This document shows, in pieces, positions 46,492-55,618 of a DNA stretch of 64,000 nucleotides. Location of the stretch: NCBI GenBank assembly GCA_002325375.1, contig DCRZ01000006.1:4911-68910 (forward strand), given 5' to 3'. A model generated the notes under the pieces. It was not told the origin of the DNA, did not search any database, and saw only the letters and a list, made by a program, of their open reading frames with translations. Made by a program: the position numbers and the translations under genes. The stretch comes from Rhodospirillaceae bacterium UBA1479. GTDB lineage: Bacteria > Pseudomonadota > Alphaproteobacteria > Rhodospirillales > Casp-alpha2. Position 1 is the first letter of the stretch; every line of letters begins with the position of its first letter.

Positions 46492-47412
46492 CTATTTCCA
46501 ATGCCCGGCGAACGATTTCTCGCGACCGCTCAGTGCCGCGACGATGCCGTGCAAGTTACCGACGATCCGGCGGTACCGGGGACGGTCCCGGTACCTTAAG
46601 AATGCCAACAGGGCCATGAACACCAAACCGGACAAGGCCCAGGCTGTGGCCAAGCGCGAGAAGGTTTTCATTTTGCGCACAAAATAAATCCGGTTGAAGG
46701 TCTGTTGGCGGCCGAGTTCGTACTGCTTGTCGAGCGACTTCTGTCCTGAGAAATGCCAGACCCGGGCGTCCCCCGTGACGAACAGTTTCCATCTGCGGCT
46801 CACTCGATAGCTGTAGTCCAGGTCCTCCAGGTATCCATAGCCGTCATACCATTCGTCAAAGCTGATTTCGTCGATGACTTCGCGCCGCCAGACCGTCGCG
46901 CCGCCATAGAGCCATTCGGTCTGTATCGTCTTTGTGACATAAGGGATGAAGGCGGCGAATCCAGAGGGCATGACCTTGCCCGGTTTGGAGCCGTGCATGA
47001 GAAAGAATTTCAGAACCGATTCCCGGATGATCTGGGGCTGGTTGATAATCGAGAACGCCGCACCGCCGACATCCGTCGCGGCGTCTTCCCAGAACTCGAG
47101 CATCTTCTCCGTGGCATCCGGTTCCATGACGATGTCATCGTCCAGATATCCGGCCACAGTGATGTCGTCGGATAACGCGGCCATGCCTGCATTGCGTTGG
47201 CGCGCCAAAGACGGAGGCATCTCGCGGACGTAGGTGATGGGTAGGTCGGCGAACCGGTCGACGACATGGCGCACATCCGGCGCGCTGCCATCGACGATGA
47301 TCAATTGGTCGGGCATCCGAGTCTGCCTGCGGATGCTCTCAAGGAGCTTGCCGAGGTCGTCTGGACGGTCCTTGGTCGGCACTACGTACGCCAGTTTGAC
47401 GGCGGTCTTCAA
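46492..47412 (-). CDS. Glycosyltransferase family 2
   Basis: 306-aa GT-A enzyme with AYVVPTKDRPDDLGKLLESIRRQT at the N-terminus and a DXD-type DDDI (GYLDDDIVMEP) near residue 95. EDLDYSYRV near 200 is the acceptor-side acidic motif. A hydrophobic segment at about 260-275 may anchor it. It is coupled to the 2-hydroxyacid dehydrogenase by a four-base overlap. Donor unknown. Confidence 0.85.
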   Translation of the reverse strand: MKTAVKLAYVVPTKDRPDDLGKLLESIRRQTRMPDQLIIVDGSAPDVRHVVDRFADLPITYVREMPPSLARQRNAGMAALSDDITVAGYLDDDIVMEPDATEKMLEFWEDAATDVGGAAFSIINQPQIIRESVLKFFLMHGSKPGKVMPSGFAAFIPYVTKTIQTEWLYGGATVWRREVIDEISFDEWYDGYGYLEDLDYSYRVSRRWKLFVTGDARVWHFSGQKSLDKQYELGRQQTFNRIYFVRKMKTFSRLATAWALSGLVFMALLAFLRYRDRPRYRRIVGNLHGIVAALSGREKSFAGHWK

Positions 47413-48353
47413 AGCGGGAACACTCCAGGCTCGGGTAAACGGTTGTCGTCAAGGCCTTGAATCGCTGCCCGGCCCATCGCGAGGATCGAGTCTTCCGTGC
47501 TGCCGCCGATATGGGGCGTTGCCAGGAAGTTATCGAGGGCAAACAAAGGGTGGTCACCCGGCGGCTCGTCGGCGAACACGTCGAATGCCGCGCCTGACAG
47601 CTGACCTGATTTCAGGGCCTCGGCCAGAGCAAGTTCATCCACCAATCCACCCCGGGCCGTATTGATGAGCATCGCGCCGGGCTTCATCGTCGTCAAAAGC
47701 TCACTTGATATGATGCCCTTCGTGGAGGCGTTCAGCGGCAAATGCAGGGACACGATATCAGACGTTCGCAGGAGGTGATCCAGTGTTGCGGGCTTGATGC
47801 CGGCAGCTTCGTAATAGGCCCGCTGGTCAATGATGTCATGCGCGAGGACATTGACGCCCATGGCGCGCAATATCCCGGCGATATCCTTGCCGACATGACC
47901 GCAACCGACAATGCCGACCGTCTTGCTGCTGAGCTGACTTCCCACGCCCGGCGACCAGTCTCCCGCGGCGACAGATCGCGAAAGCGGCGCAACCCGCCGC
48001 AGCAGCGTGACCATGAAACACAACGCGAGTTCGCTGACTGCGCGCCGGTTGACCCCCGGCACCCATCCAAGGCGAATGCCCTTTTCCCGCATGCCGTCGA
48101 GATCGAGCTTATCAAATCCGACACCGTACTTTGCGATCACCTGCAGGCGCGGCAAACGGTCGAGCACATCCTGGCTGATGGGTTCAAGGGCGATCACGGC
48201 CTTGTCGCAATCCTCAAGGAAGGCGACGAGGGTGTCGCCCGACAAGGAGCTGCCCGCGTCATTGAACTTGGTCTGCGGATAGCGCGCCAAAATCTCCGCC
48301 CGGAGGGTCGGATGGCGGGAGAACGACCGCGAGCAAACGCCAACGAGGGTCAT
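47409..48353 (-). CDS. D-isomer 2-hydroxyacid dehydrogenase (phosphoglycerate dehydrogenase-like)
   Basis: 314-aa NAD enzyme that interconverts a 2-keto and a 2-hydroxy acid. NAD fold TVGIVGCGHVGKDIAGIL; catalytic Arg in NTARGGLVDE, Glu in ADEPPGDHPL and His in TPHIGGSTED are all present. It lacks the C-terminal serine-binding domain of SerA. In this locus it may act on the acid made by the aldolase or on its precursor. The ATG at 48353 is preferred over the TTG two codons earlier. Confidence 0.85.
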   Translation of the reverse strand: MTLVGVCSRSFSRHPTLRAEILARYPQTKFNDAGSSLSGDTLVAFLEDCDKAVIALEPISQDVLDRLPRLQVIAKYGVGFDKLDLDGMREKGIRLGWVPGVNRRAVSELALCFMVTLLRRVAPLSRSVAAGDWSPGVGSQLSSKTVGIVGCGHVGKDIAGILRAMGVNVLAHDIIDQRAYYEAAGIKPATLDHLLRTSDIVSLHLPLNASTKGIISSELLTTMKPGAMLINTARGGLVDELALAEALKSGQLSGAAFDVFADEPPGDHPLFALDNFLATPHIGGSTEDSILAMGRAAIQGLDDNRLPEPGVFPL

Positions 48354-48389
48354 GGCCAAAATCCAGTATCAAGCTGCGTCATCACCCGC

Positions 48390-49040
48390 TCATTCCGTCC
48401 TGTATGCCGCCGCCAAGTGTTCGCGGACCCCATTCATGTCAGCGAAGACGCACGCTTCCACAACGTTCAGGTTTCGGTCGCTGCGGCGGCCAACGAAGGC
48501 AACGCCGTTTGCCGCCGCCGCCCCGGCGTCTTCGGGCGAATCGCCGACGTAGACGGTTTCCGCCGCCGACACGCCATGGACGGTCAGCGCATCGGCGATG
48601 GCTTCCTGTTTCGTCCAGTCGGCGCTGTAGATCGCCTCGAAATAGCGGTCCAGGCCGCGCGCGGCGAGCACGCGGCGAAGCTCGCCGTCGGGGGAATGTG
48701 AGATCAGGACCATAGGGACAACCCCTTGATAGGTGTCCAAGAAACGCCGCGCGCCGGTGACTTCCGGACACCTGACCAGGCCGTCGACGACAAAGCTCTC
48801 GAACGTCTTTCGCAGACCGGCGTCTTCCTCAGCTGAAAGCGGCCTGCCCAGGAAGTGTTCGCTTATGTGCCGAAACTTCTTGAAACGGACAACATGGTTG
48901 TGGCTGCGGTGATAGGCCATGATCTCGTCGAATCGGGGGGCGTCTGCGTAAAGCCGGGCAAAGGCCGTATCCTTGACGGCCAACGATTCGATAAGGGTGC
49001 CATCCAGGTCGAGCAACAGCAGGCGTAGTCGGGCGGTCAT
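48390..49040 (-). CDS. HAD-family phosphatase
   Basis: 216-aa hydrolase. Motif I is LLLDLDGTLIES, motif II lies in LISHSPDG, motif III has a lysine in WTKQEA, and motif IV is VYVGDSPEDAGAAAA. A cap domain spans about 18-90. In a sugar-acid pathway such an enzyme would remove a phosphate before CMP activation, as KdsC does in Kdo synthesis; the substrate here is unknown. It lies 37 bases before the dehydrogenase. Confidence 0.85.
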   Translation of the reverse strand: MTARLRLLLLDLDGTLIESLAVKDTAFARLYADAPRFDEIMAYHRSHNHVVRFKKFRHISEHFLGRPLSAEEDAGLRKTFESFVVDGLVRCPEVTGARRFLDTYQGVVPMVLISHSPDGELRRVLAARGLDRYFEAIYSADWTKQEAIADALTVHGVSAAETVYVGDSPEDAGAAAANGVAFVGRRSDRNLNVVEACVFADMNGVREHLAAAYRTE

Positions 49041-49091
49041 GCGGAAAGCCCGTTGTTGGTGGATTCGGTAAACCGGCGCATCAGCGAATGG

Positions 49092-50147
49092 TTACAGAGA
49101 GATGCCGAAGCGTGTACGCCAGGCGTCGTCCGCGCAGTATATGCGATAGACCAGGTCCATGGTTTTCAAGGCGTCCTCGCTGTTGCCGATATCGACGGGC
49201 GTGTCGTTCAGGATGTGCGTGGCGAAATCGCTGATTTCCCGTTCCCAGGAATTGTCGTGGATGTAGCTGGTGCGCGTCTCGCGGGGATTGCCGTTGGCGA
49301 GCTCGTCCGCATAGGTGATGGTGAGCGTCTCCTGGCCATACGATTTCGTGCTGGTCAGGATGCCGGCCAGCGTCAACGAACCGCCCGTCAGGCCGATAAC
49401 CAGAGAAAACATGTGCCGCCATTGTGTGGCGCTGGAATGCAACATGGCCACCGTGCCGCCCTCGCTGCGCATGATCGCGTAGGCATTGTCCTCGACGTCG
49501 CGCTGCCAGAACGAATTTTCGACGAAGCTTTTGACATCCGTGAATTCACCCCCGAAGCAGCGCATCAGGTCGACCATGTGGATGCCCTGATCAAGCAGAA
49601 TGCCGCCCCCGGCGATTTCCCGCTTGCGCCGCCAGTAGGCCGGATCCTCGAGATCTTCGACCCCTTCGATCTTGGGGGTCAGCACCGACTTTCCGTAGAC
49701 GCCGCGTATGTTGATGACGGTGCCGAGGCTGCCACCCTGGATCAGCGACAGGGCCTCAAGAACGGAGTCGTGGTACCTGTGATTGAACCCGTACTTGAGT
49801 TTGCGCCCAGGGTGCCGCATTTCGACCTCGCGCACCTGGCGAATGTCCGCGACCGTCCGTCCCGGTGGCTTTTCACAGAACACATGCATGCCGTGCTCTA
49901 ACCCGAGGATGGTCGCCTCCGCGGCCTCGGCGTTGGGCAGGCAGACGAACAGCGCGTCGAGGCGTTCGGCGGCGATAAGCTCGCGGAAATCCCCGTAGCT
50001 GCGAAGGCCGGACGGCCCGCCCGCGCCGTCGGCGTACTTCTGGTCGCTGACAGCGACAACGGTCATGGCGGGGTGCTCGTCGATGTAACGATGACGACGC
50101 TTGCCGACAAGGCCGTGGCCTGCGATGCCGATCTTCAAGGATTTCAT
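49092..50147 (-). CDS. Gfo/Idh/MocA-family oxidoreductase
   Basis: 351-aa NAD(P)-dependent sugar or inositol dehydrogenase. The Rossmann fold is KIGIAGHGLVGKRRHRYI, the catalytic EKP is in HVFCEKPPGR near 93-95, and the substrate motif is GGGILLDQGIHMVDLMRCFGG. It differs from the WbpB half of the locus A fusion. Its place beside the cytidylyltransferase suggests it oxidises or reduces the sugar that is then CMP-activated. Confidence 0.85.
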   Translation of the reverse strand: MKSLKIGIAGHGLVGKRRHRYIDEHPAMTVVAVSDQKYADGAGGPSGLRSYGDFRELIAAERLDALFVCLPNAEAAEATILGLEHGMHVFCEKPPGRTVADIRQVREVEMRHPGRKLKYGFNHRYHDSVLEALSLIQGGSLGTVINIRGVYGKSVLTPKIEGVEDLEDPAYWRRKREIAGGGILLDQGIHMVDLMRCFGGEFTDVKSFVENSFWQRDVEDNAYAIMRSEGGTVAMLHSSATQWRHMFSLVIGLTGGSLTLAGILTSTKSYGQETLTITYADELANGNPRETRTSYIHDNSWEREISDFATHILNDTPVDIGNSEDALKTMDLVYRIYCADDAWRTRFGISL

Positions 50148-50192
50148 TGGATCATGCCTGATTTTGGCTTGCGGGTGGTTGTGGATGAAGCG

Positions 50193-50954
50193 CTAGAGGT
50201 AGCGTCGGGTATGAGGGTCGTCGGCAAGGACCTGCTCGGCGCGCTGCCGGTCCTGCTCGGTGTCGACGCCGATGGTGGGGCGGTCTCCGGTCACCGCATA
50301 AAGGGGCAGGTTGTACTCGATCAGGCGCAGCATATCGATCGACTCGTGGCGTTCAAGGGGTGTCTGGGGAAGTGCGCTGAAACGCGCCAGGAAGTCGCGG
50401 CGGAACGCGATGATCCCCGTCTGTTGAAACATCGGCGCCTCGGGTGAGCGTGACCGTGACGGCACCGCCGCGCGCGACAGATAGATGATCCGGCCGTCAG
50501 GGGCAATGACTGCCTTGACGACGTTGACGTCGTCGCCGTCGGCGGGGTCTTCGATGGGGCTGATGAAGTTCACGGCGTCAGCGTTCCGTTCGATCAGGGC
50601 GTCACGCATGAGGGCAAGGGACGGCGGGTCAACGAGAACTTCGTCGCCCTGTACCATGGTGATGATGTCCTGGGTCGCGGCGCCCGGGAAGAGGATGGTA
50701 TCGGCTTCGGTGACGCGATCCGTGCAGCGCTCGTGGGTATCGGCGGTCATGACGGCTTCGCCGCCCGCCGACGTGACGCAGTCGCGGATTTCGGCGTCGC
50801 AGGTGGCGACAATTATACGCGAGAACACCCCGGACAGAAGACAGCGGTGCCAGACATGCAGAATCAGCGGCATGTCGAGAAGCGGCGCCAGGGGCTTGCC
50901 GGGGAACCGGCTGGACGCCATGCGCGCCGGAATGATGCAGATCGCGTTGGTCAA
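50193..50954 (-). CDS. KdsB-like cytidylyltransferase, divergent
   Basis: 253-aa CTP-dependent transferase of the CMP-Kdo synthetase family. The CTP loop is IIPARMASSRFPGKPLAPLL; other family marks are VATCDAEI, VQGDE at 101-105, IYLSRAAVPSR and IGVDTEQD. The sugar-binding HxSGTxR motif reads HERCTDR at 74-80, with Ser-Gly replaced by Arg-Cys, and the DEP motif reads DEV. So it probably activates an acid other than Kdo. It lies between the aldolase and the oxidoreductase. Confidence 0.8.
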   Translation of the reverse strand: MTNAICIIPARMASSRFPGKPLAPLLDMPLILHVWHRCLLSGVFSRIIVATCDAEIRDCVTSAGGEAVMTADTHERCTDRVTEADTILFPGAATQDIITMVQGDEVLVDPPSLALMRDALIERNADAVNFISPIEDPADGDDVNVVKAVIAPDGRIIYLSRAAVPSRSRSPEAPMFQQTGIIAFRRDFLARFSALPQTPLERHESIDMLRLIEYNLPLYAVTGDRPTIGVDTEQDRQRAEQVLADDPHTRRYL

Positions 50955-50976
50955 GGATGATTCCCTCCAAAAGTCG

Positions 50977-51765
50977 TCATTCGCCGTTGACGGTACGAAC
51001 AGTTCCGCTTTCCTGAGTGAGGCGTTCGCTCAGGAACAGCATGTCAGTGCCGTAGGCGATGAAGACAAAACCTTCGTCCAGCCGACGGCGCAGATGCGCC
51101 GCGTCTGGGGACACGACATGAATGCCGGCCGGTTTGCTGCCATGACGTGCATAATCAGCCAGACGCGCCAGCTGAACCGCGACGTCCGGATGGGTGAAGT
51201 CGCCGGGATGGCCGAGGGAAGCCGAAAGGTCGTAGGGCCCGATGAGAAAGCCGTCGATTCCATCGACCGCCATGATCTCTTCCAGGTTGGCGACGCCTTC
51301 GTGGTGCTCGATCTGCACGAACACGGTGATTTCCGTCTCCGCCCAGCGGCGATAGGACTCGAAGTCGTCACTGTAACCTTGAGCACGAAACAGCCCTGCG
51401 CCGCGATTGCCGCGCGGAGGGTAATAGGCGCTGGCGACGGCCCGGCGGGCGTCATCAGGGGTGTTGACCTGCGGCACGATGATGCCGTGGGCCCCGGCAT
51501 CCAGGGCCCGCTTCATGAGAAGCGGGTCGTTCGTTCCGATGCGGACCAAGGCCTCCAATCCGCACAGGTCGGTGACCTGGATGAGGTCCGTCATGGCCTC
51601 GAAATCCGTTGCCGTGTGCTCCATGTCGACGACCAGCCAGTCGAAACCACCGAGTTTCGCCATCATCTCGCAGACGCCGCGGTTGCCCAGGCTGAGCCAG
51701 GAACCGATCGTCGGCTCTTTCATCTTCAGTTTACGTTTCAGGTTTGAAGTCCGCATGGCAGTCAT
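50977..51765 (-). CDS. HpcH/HpaI-family aldolase
   Basis: 262-aa class II aldolase of the HpcH/2-dehydro-3-deoxyglucarate family, which joins pyruvate to an aldehyde to give a 4-hydroxy-2-keto acid, or the reverse. Visible are VVDMEHTATDF, LEALVRIGTNDP, AGAHGIIVPQV, the metal ligands in VQIEHHEGV and GPYDLSASLG. Paired with a KdsB-like gene it could build a 3-deoxy-2-ulosonic acid without a PEP-dependent synthase. An ATG three codons in (51756) is an alternative start. Confidence 0.85.
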   Translation of the reverse strand: MTAMRTSNLKRKLKMKEPTIGSWLSLGNRGVCEMMAKLGGFDWLVVDMEHTATDFEAMTDLIQVTDLCGLEALVRIGTNDPLLMKRALDAGAHGIIVPQVNTPDDARRAVASAYYPPRGNRGAGLFRAQGYSDDFESYRRWAETEITVFVQIEHHEGVANLEEIMAVDGIDGFLIGPYDLSASLGHPGDFTHPDVAVQLARLADYARHGSKPAGIHVVSPDAAHLRRRLDEGFVFIAYGTDMLFLSERLTQESGTVRTVNGE

Positions 51766-51768
51766 CCG

Positions 51769-52653
51769 TCAATCTTGAGTGGAGCGGCTGGCCGGCTCCA
51801 GGGTGTTGGTCCGAGCCCAGATTTCGTTACGGGTGGATTCATGGGACCAGGCTAGGTTGAAGCCGTTTTCGCCGAGCATGGCATGGCAGCGGGCAACGTC
51901 CTCCGGCAGCGGCGGCAGTTCGATCGCGATTGCCCGCAGGCGGGTGTCCGCCAGTGTCGCGCGCGCGCCGGCAAGAACCTTCACCTCGTTGCCGTCGGTG
52001 TCGATCTTGAGGGCTGCGGGAACGTCCTGGATGTTGGCGCAGATCGAATCCACCGTCGCGGTGGCAATGCCCTCGACCCACACCACGTTGTAGCCTTCCG
52101 CGGTGCGTTCCATCTTGTCGGGCGATTCCGAATGGACCGCCGCTCCGGGTGTCGTGTCGTGCAGGTGCAGGCTGCTAAGGCCGTCCTGGTCGCTGGCCGC
52201 CACGCCGATGATGCGTACCCGCTCGCTCAGCCCGTTGCACAGGATGTTTTCCTTCAGGTAGTGCAGATTCGAGAATTCCGGTTCGACCGACACGACGCGC
52301 AGGTTTTCATGCCGCTTGCCAGCGTAAAGGGAGAACACGCCGATGTTGGCGCCGATGTCCATGAACAATCCGTCGGGCGGGGTGTAGTTGTCGATGAAGC
52401 GGACGATCTCCGGTTCCTTTCGGCCAAACAGGAACCAGCGGAAATGGGTGATCTGATTGTCGCATTGCAGGGTGAACGAAACCCGGCCCAGCCGTACCCG
52501 CCGCCGCGGCACCAGCGTTTTCGCCAGCCACCATGTGGCGGGCAAGTACAGAAAGCGAGGATCGCCCCAGGCGTTTTTGTAACAGCCGTAAAGCCGGGCG
52601 ATGCCGGGAACGCGCAGAAGGGGGCGGAGAAATTTCTTGATCGTCTGTTTCAT
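51769..52653 (-). CDS. FkbM-family SAM methyltransferase
   Basis: 294-aa O-methyltransferase of the FkbM family, common in surface glycan loci. The SAM site is LFMDIGANIGVFSLYAGKR near residue 115-135, followed by VVSVEPEFSNLHYLKENI and LKIDTDGNEVKVLAGA, all family motifs. It may methylate a hydroxyl or carboxyl of the locus B sugar. It starts directly at the end of the upstream gene and lies 3 bases before the aldolase. Confidence 0.88.
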   Translation of the reverse strand: MKQTIKKFLRPLLRVPGIARLYGCYKNAWGDPRFLYLPATWWLAKTLVPRRRVRLGRVSFTLQCDNQITHFRWFLFGRKEPEIVRFIDNYTPPDGLFMDIGANIGVFSLYAGKRHENLRVVSVEPEFSNLHYLKENILCNGLSERVRIIGVAASDQDGLSSLHLHDTTPGAAVHSESPDKMERTAEGYNVVWVEGIATATVDSICANIQDVPAALKIDTDGNEVKVLAGARATLADTRLRAIAIELPPLPEDVARCHAMLGENGFNLAWSHESTRNEIWARTNTLEPASRSTQD

Positions 52654-54411
52654 TCAGGGGCACCGGACAGATTGAAGGACGGCCGATTTGTCAGGCGGCC
52701 CGAAGATTTGCGAAGCGGCGGCGATCTGGCGCGTTCGCAGGTTATGCAACGCGTCCTCGTCCGCCTGCGCGAGCCAAGCCAGATTCCCGGCCAGCTCGCC
52801 CGCTGTTGACGACGGCCGGAACGCCGACGTGTCATCGAAGCAGGGATTTATGGGGAAGCCGTCCGTCAAGTCAACGAACAGTCCGACGGCTCCCATTATA
52901 ACAGCTTCAAGCCCGGCGCTGGTTGCGCAAAAAGCGACGGCGTCGTGATGGCGCACATCGGATCTCAGATCCCCCGTGCTGACGGCGACAGCAGGGTGTG
53001 TGCGGCGAATTTCCGTCAGGGCGCGGTCGAACAGTACGGGGTCCGCGGCGGGATAGGGACGCAAGGCGAGATCGACCTCCCGGGTAATGTCCGGCCGGCA
53101 TTTCAGCCAGATCCCCAGCAGGATCACCTCTTCCGGGTGGCTGAGGGCGAGAACGACCGACCGCCGTCCCTGGCGGGCGGGCCGGGGTTCCGCCGCCTCG
53201 ACGATGCCTTTTCCCGATCCCCATACGGCAAGCGGCGCGGATGTCTTGGCGGCCCAGGTCCGGAAGAAGTCAATATAGGCATTGCCGCACAGGGCGTAAC
53301 CGTCGGGTTTGGGGCAGGTCGACGCCCGCCGGTCCTGCAAGGCCACGAGAAGACGGTGTTGTGGGTGCGGCACATAACCCAATGTGGCGGCCTGTTGGGT
53401 CGCGCAGGCTTGGATGACGGCCCGTTCGATGCCTTTCTCCTCGTAGGGAAAGACGACCTTTCTGAAGCCGCCGCCGGAAATCAACCGGGCCAGCCGGCTG
53501 CGTACGATCAATGCATGGAACAGTTCACCAGGATCGACCAGCTGATTGGCGAAGCGCCGCCAGAACAGTGCGGTATGACCGATGCCGCGGGCCTGGGCGC
53601 CGGCGCGCGGCAGGTGCAGGCGGACCCTTGCGGCGTAAACCACAGCTGCGATGAAGGCGGTCAGCGCCTCGCCCGGGGTCACGCCGTCGAACAGGCATAG
53701 CGGGTCGGATTGTTCGACGCTTCCGGGCGCAGCTGCCCGCGCGGCGCGGTCGACGGTTCCCGTGACCGCCACGGCGACTCCGGCGGCGGACCGTTCATCG
53801 AGCAACGTCGTGAAAAAATATGTATGCGCGTCGCGAAAGGGCCTGCCGCGGACAGGCTGGACAAGCAGTAACGCCCTTGCCGTGGTGCCGGGCCGGCATT
53901 GCAGCCCGCGGTGATTGCGGATCATGGCGATCATGTCGCGCCAAGCCCAGATCGTCAGGCGGATAAAACGTACCGCCGCCGATGACGTGCGGCCCGCCGC
54001 TTCGCCCGTCCCGGTGACCCGAATTTCCGGCGCCATTTCGCGCAGATGCCGGGCGACGTCCGGCGAGGCGTCGACGACGGCCAGGCCTGGGGCGCCGGGA
54101 TTCTCCTCCAGCCATCGCACGATCGCGCGGGCGAAGAACAGGGGCTTAATGAGCGCGGCCTGGCCCCAAGGCCGGGCGTCGAGACGGCTTGCCCCGGAAA
54201 GCCATATGTCGCCGGACCGCGCGGCTTCGGCCTCGATGATCTCGGCATGGGCGGCGGCCAGGTCTTCCAGCCAATCGTATGCATGCGATGCGATCATCGC
54301 GCACAGGTCGATGGACCCGCCGGCCGCCGTTCCGCCCAGGTAATAGGCGACCGGTTGTCCGGGGCGGCGCACTGCGGCGACCGAGTTCTGAAAGTCGACG
54401 GTCTGGATCAT
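52654..54411 (-). CDS. Large surface-glycan locus protein, unrecognised
   Basis: 585 aa, no confident family. No signal peptide or clear membrane span, so it is probably cytoplasmic. The C-terminal half reads like a GT-B nucleotide-binding domain (VVLALSHPEEVILLGIWLK, ALRPYPAADPVLFDRAL, HDAVAFCATSAGLEAVIMGAVGLFVDL, the last like an acceptor of capsule-type transferases). I therefore lean to a glycosyltransferase, weakly. The ATG at 54411 is chosen to avoid overlap with the GNAT gene. It is directly next to the FkbM gene. Confidence 0.6.
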   Translation of the reverse strand: MIQTVDFQNSVAAVRRPGQPVAYYLGGTAAGGSIDLCAMIASHAYDWLEDLAAAHAEIIEAEAARSGDIWLSGASRLDARPWGQAALIKPLFFARAIVRWLEENPGAPGLAVVDASPDVARHLREMAPEIRVTGTGEAAGRTSSAAVRFIRLTIWAWRDMIAMIRNHRGLQCRPGTTARALLLVQPVRGRPFRDAHTYFFTTLLDERSAAGVAVAVTGTVDRAARAAAPGSVEQSDPLCLFDGVTPGEALTAFIAAVVYAARVRLHLPRAGAQARGIGHTALFWRRFANQLVDPGELFHALIVRSRLARLISGGGFRKVVFPYEEKGIERAVIQACATQQAATLGYVPHPQHRLLVALQDRRASTCPKPDGYALCGNAYIDFFRTWAAKTSAPLAVWGSGKGIVEAAEPRPARQGRRSVVLALSHPEEVILLGIWLKCRPDITREVDLALRPYPAADPVLFDRALTEIRRTHPAVAVSTGDLRSDVRHHDAVAFCATSAGLEAVIMGAVGLFVDLTDGFPINPCFDDTSAFRPSSTAGELAGNLAWLAQADEDALHNLRTRQIAAASQIFGPPDKSAVLQSVRCP

Positions 54412-54436
54412 GCCGTAAGGAAGGTGTCCGCGGGGG

Positions 54437-55603
54437 TCAGATGTAGTCGGCTTGGCAGTAGCGCCAAGGGGCGGCGTCAATGCTTGCGGCCGGAGCCGCT
54501 CCGGGGCCTTGCCAGCGGATGTCGCCTGCGCGGAAGGCCTCCGCCGTCGACAGGCGCTGAAAGCAGAATGCGGTCAGGGCGGCGTCACTGGCGGTCATCG
54601 TTCCGTCCACCGAACCGTTTGGCGCCCCGACGTCACCCCAGCGTTCCGTTCGCCAGGTCCATGACGCGCCGGGCTGGCCGGCCAGGCTTTTCAGGGTGCG
54701 TTCTGGTGCCAGGAGCTTTCCCAGGATGTTCGTCGACCGGTCCCGGTCAACGTATCCGAGACCCTGCATCCAGTCGCCTCGGCGATCATCGGTGAAAACC
54801 TGCATGCGGATGTCGCGCAGCCTCGCCTGGCGCGCGGCGGCCACGACGGCGGCGTGCAGGTTGTTCTCGGCGTCACCGTCGGCGGCGGCGAATTCCAGGA
54901 TATCGTACCGGCTGATCCCGTCGCGCATGGAGGTTTCCCCCAGAAGCGCAAAGGCCACGACATGCGCGTTCTCCAACAGCGCGAGGACGGAATAGCGATA
55001 GAATGCACGGTAGTAGTGATGATCCCAGATGTTGACCCATGACGTCGGGGTTCTGGCGAGAAAGCCGCCGCGCCCACAACCCAGCGTGTCGAACGTTGAT
55101 GAAAGCTCGCGCCCCGCCTCTTCCAGTTCCCGGCGGCTGGTCAGAAGACGGTGACCGTATCGTGTCGCGACCTGGGCCGACGCGCCGGCATCGACCGGGA
55201 GGCGATAGGCGCGAATGTGCGCTTGGGGATGATAACCGTTCTTCCGGTACCAGTTGTAGGCCGGGCTTGTCTCGTCCTCGCGGAAAACGCAAAACGCGTC
55301 GAAGCGGCCGGCGAAGGTCCGTTCGGCAAAGGCGTCGAGCCGCCCGCCGATGCCTTTGCCGCGGTAGGCGGCATCGACGTGGACACCGGTTGCCCAAAGC
55401 ACCTCGAGACGGTTTCCCCAGCCGGTCTCCCACGTCCGCTCTTCAAGCGGCAGCATGCCGATCAGCTTCCCGTCATCGAATGCCAGGACGGCCTGGATCG
55501 GATTGCCATCCCAGGTTTCGGCGATGCGCGGCGTGGAGTCCGATCTTTCGGACAGCCGAAGGATCGCATCGCGGTCGTCGCGCGTGGCGGTGCGGATTTC
55601 CAT
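54437..55603 (-). CDS. GNAT N-acetyltransferase, two-domain (Eis-like layout)
   Basis: 388 aa. The N-terminal ~130 residues are a GNAT domain with the acetyl-CoA loop VHVDAAYRGKGIGGRLDAFAER and the FYRKNGYH-like AYNWYRKNGYHPQ. The rest includes a second acetyltransferase-like region (about 150-290) and a C-terminal ~90 residues, giving the three-part size of Eis-type acetyltransferases. It probably acetylates an amino sugar or amine; the HisC-like aminotransferase upstream could supply the amine. Confidence 0.75.
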   Translation of the reverse strand: MEIRTATRDDRDAILRLSERSDSTPRIAETWDGNPIQAVLAFDDGKLIGMLPLEERTWETGWGNRLEVLWATGVHVDAAYRGKGIGGRLDAFAERTFAGRFDAFCVFREDETSPAYNWYRKNGYHPQAHIRAYRLPVDAGASAQVATRYGHRLLTSRRELEEAGRELSSTFDTLGCGRGGFLARTPTSWVNIWDHHYYRAFYRYSVLALLENAHVVAFALLGETSMRDGISRYDILEFAAADGDAENNLHAAVVAAARQARLRDIRMQVFTDDRRGDWMQGLGYVDRDRSTNILGKLLAPERTLKSLAGQPGASWTWRTERWGDVGAPNGSVDGTMTASDAALTAFCFQRLSTAEAFRAGDIRWQGPGAAPAASIDAAPWRYCQADYI

Positions 55604-55618
55604 TGCGGCTTTGGGCGG

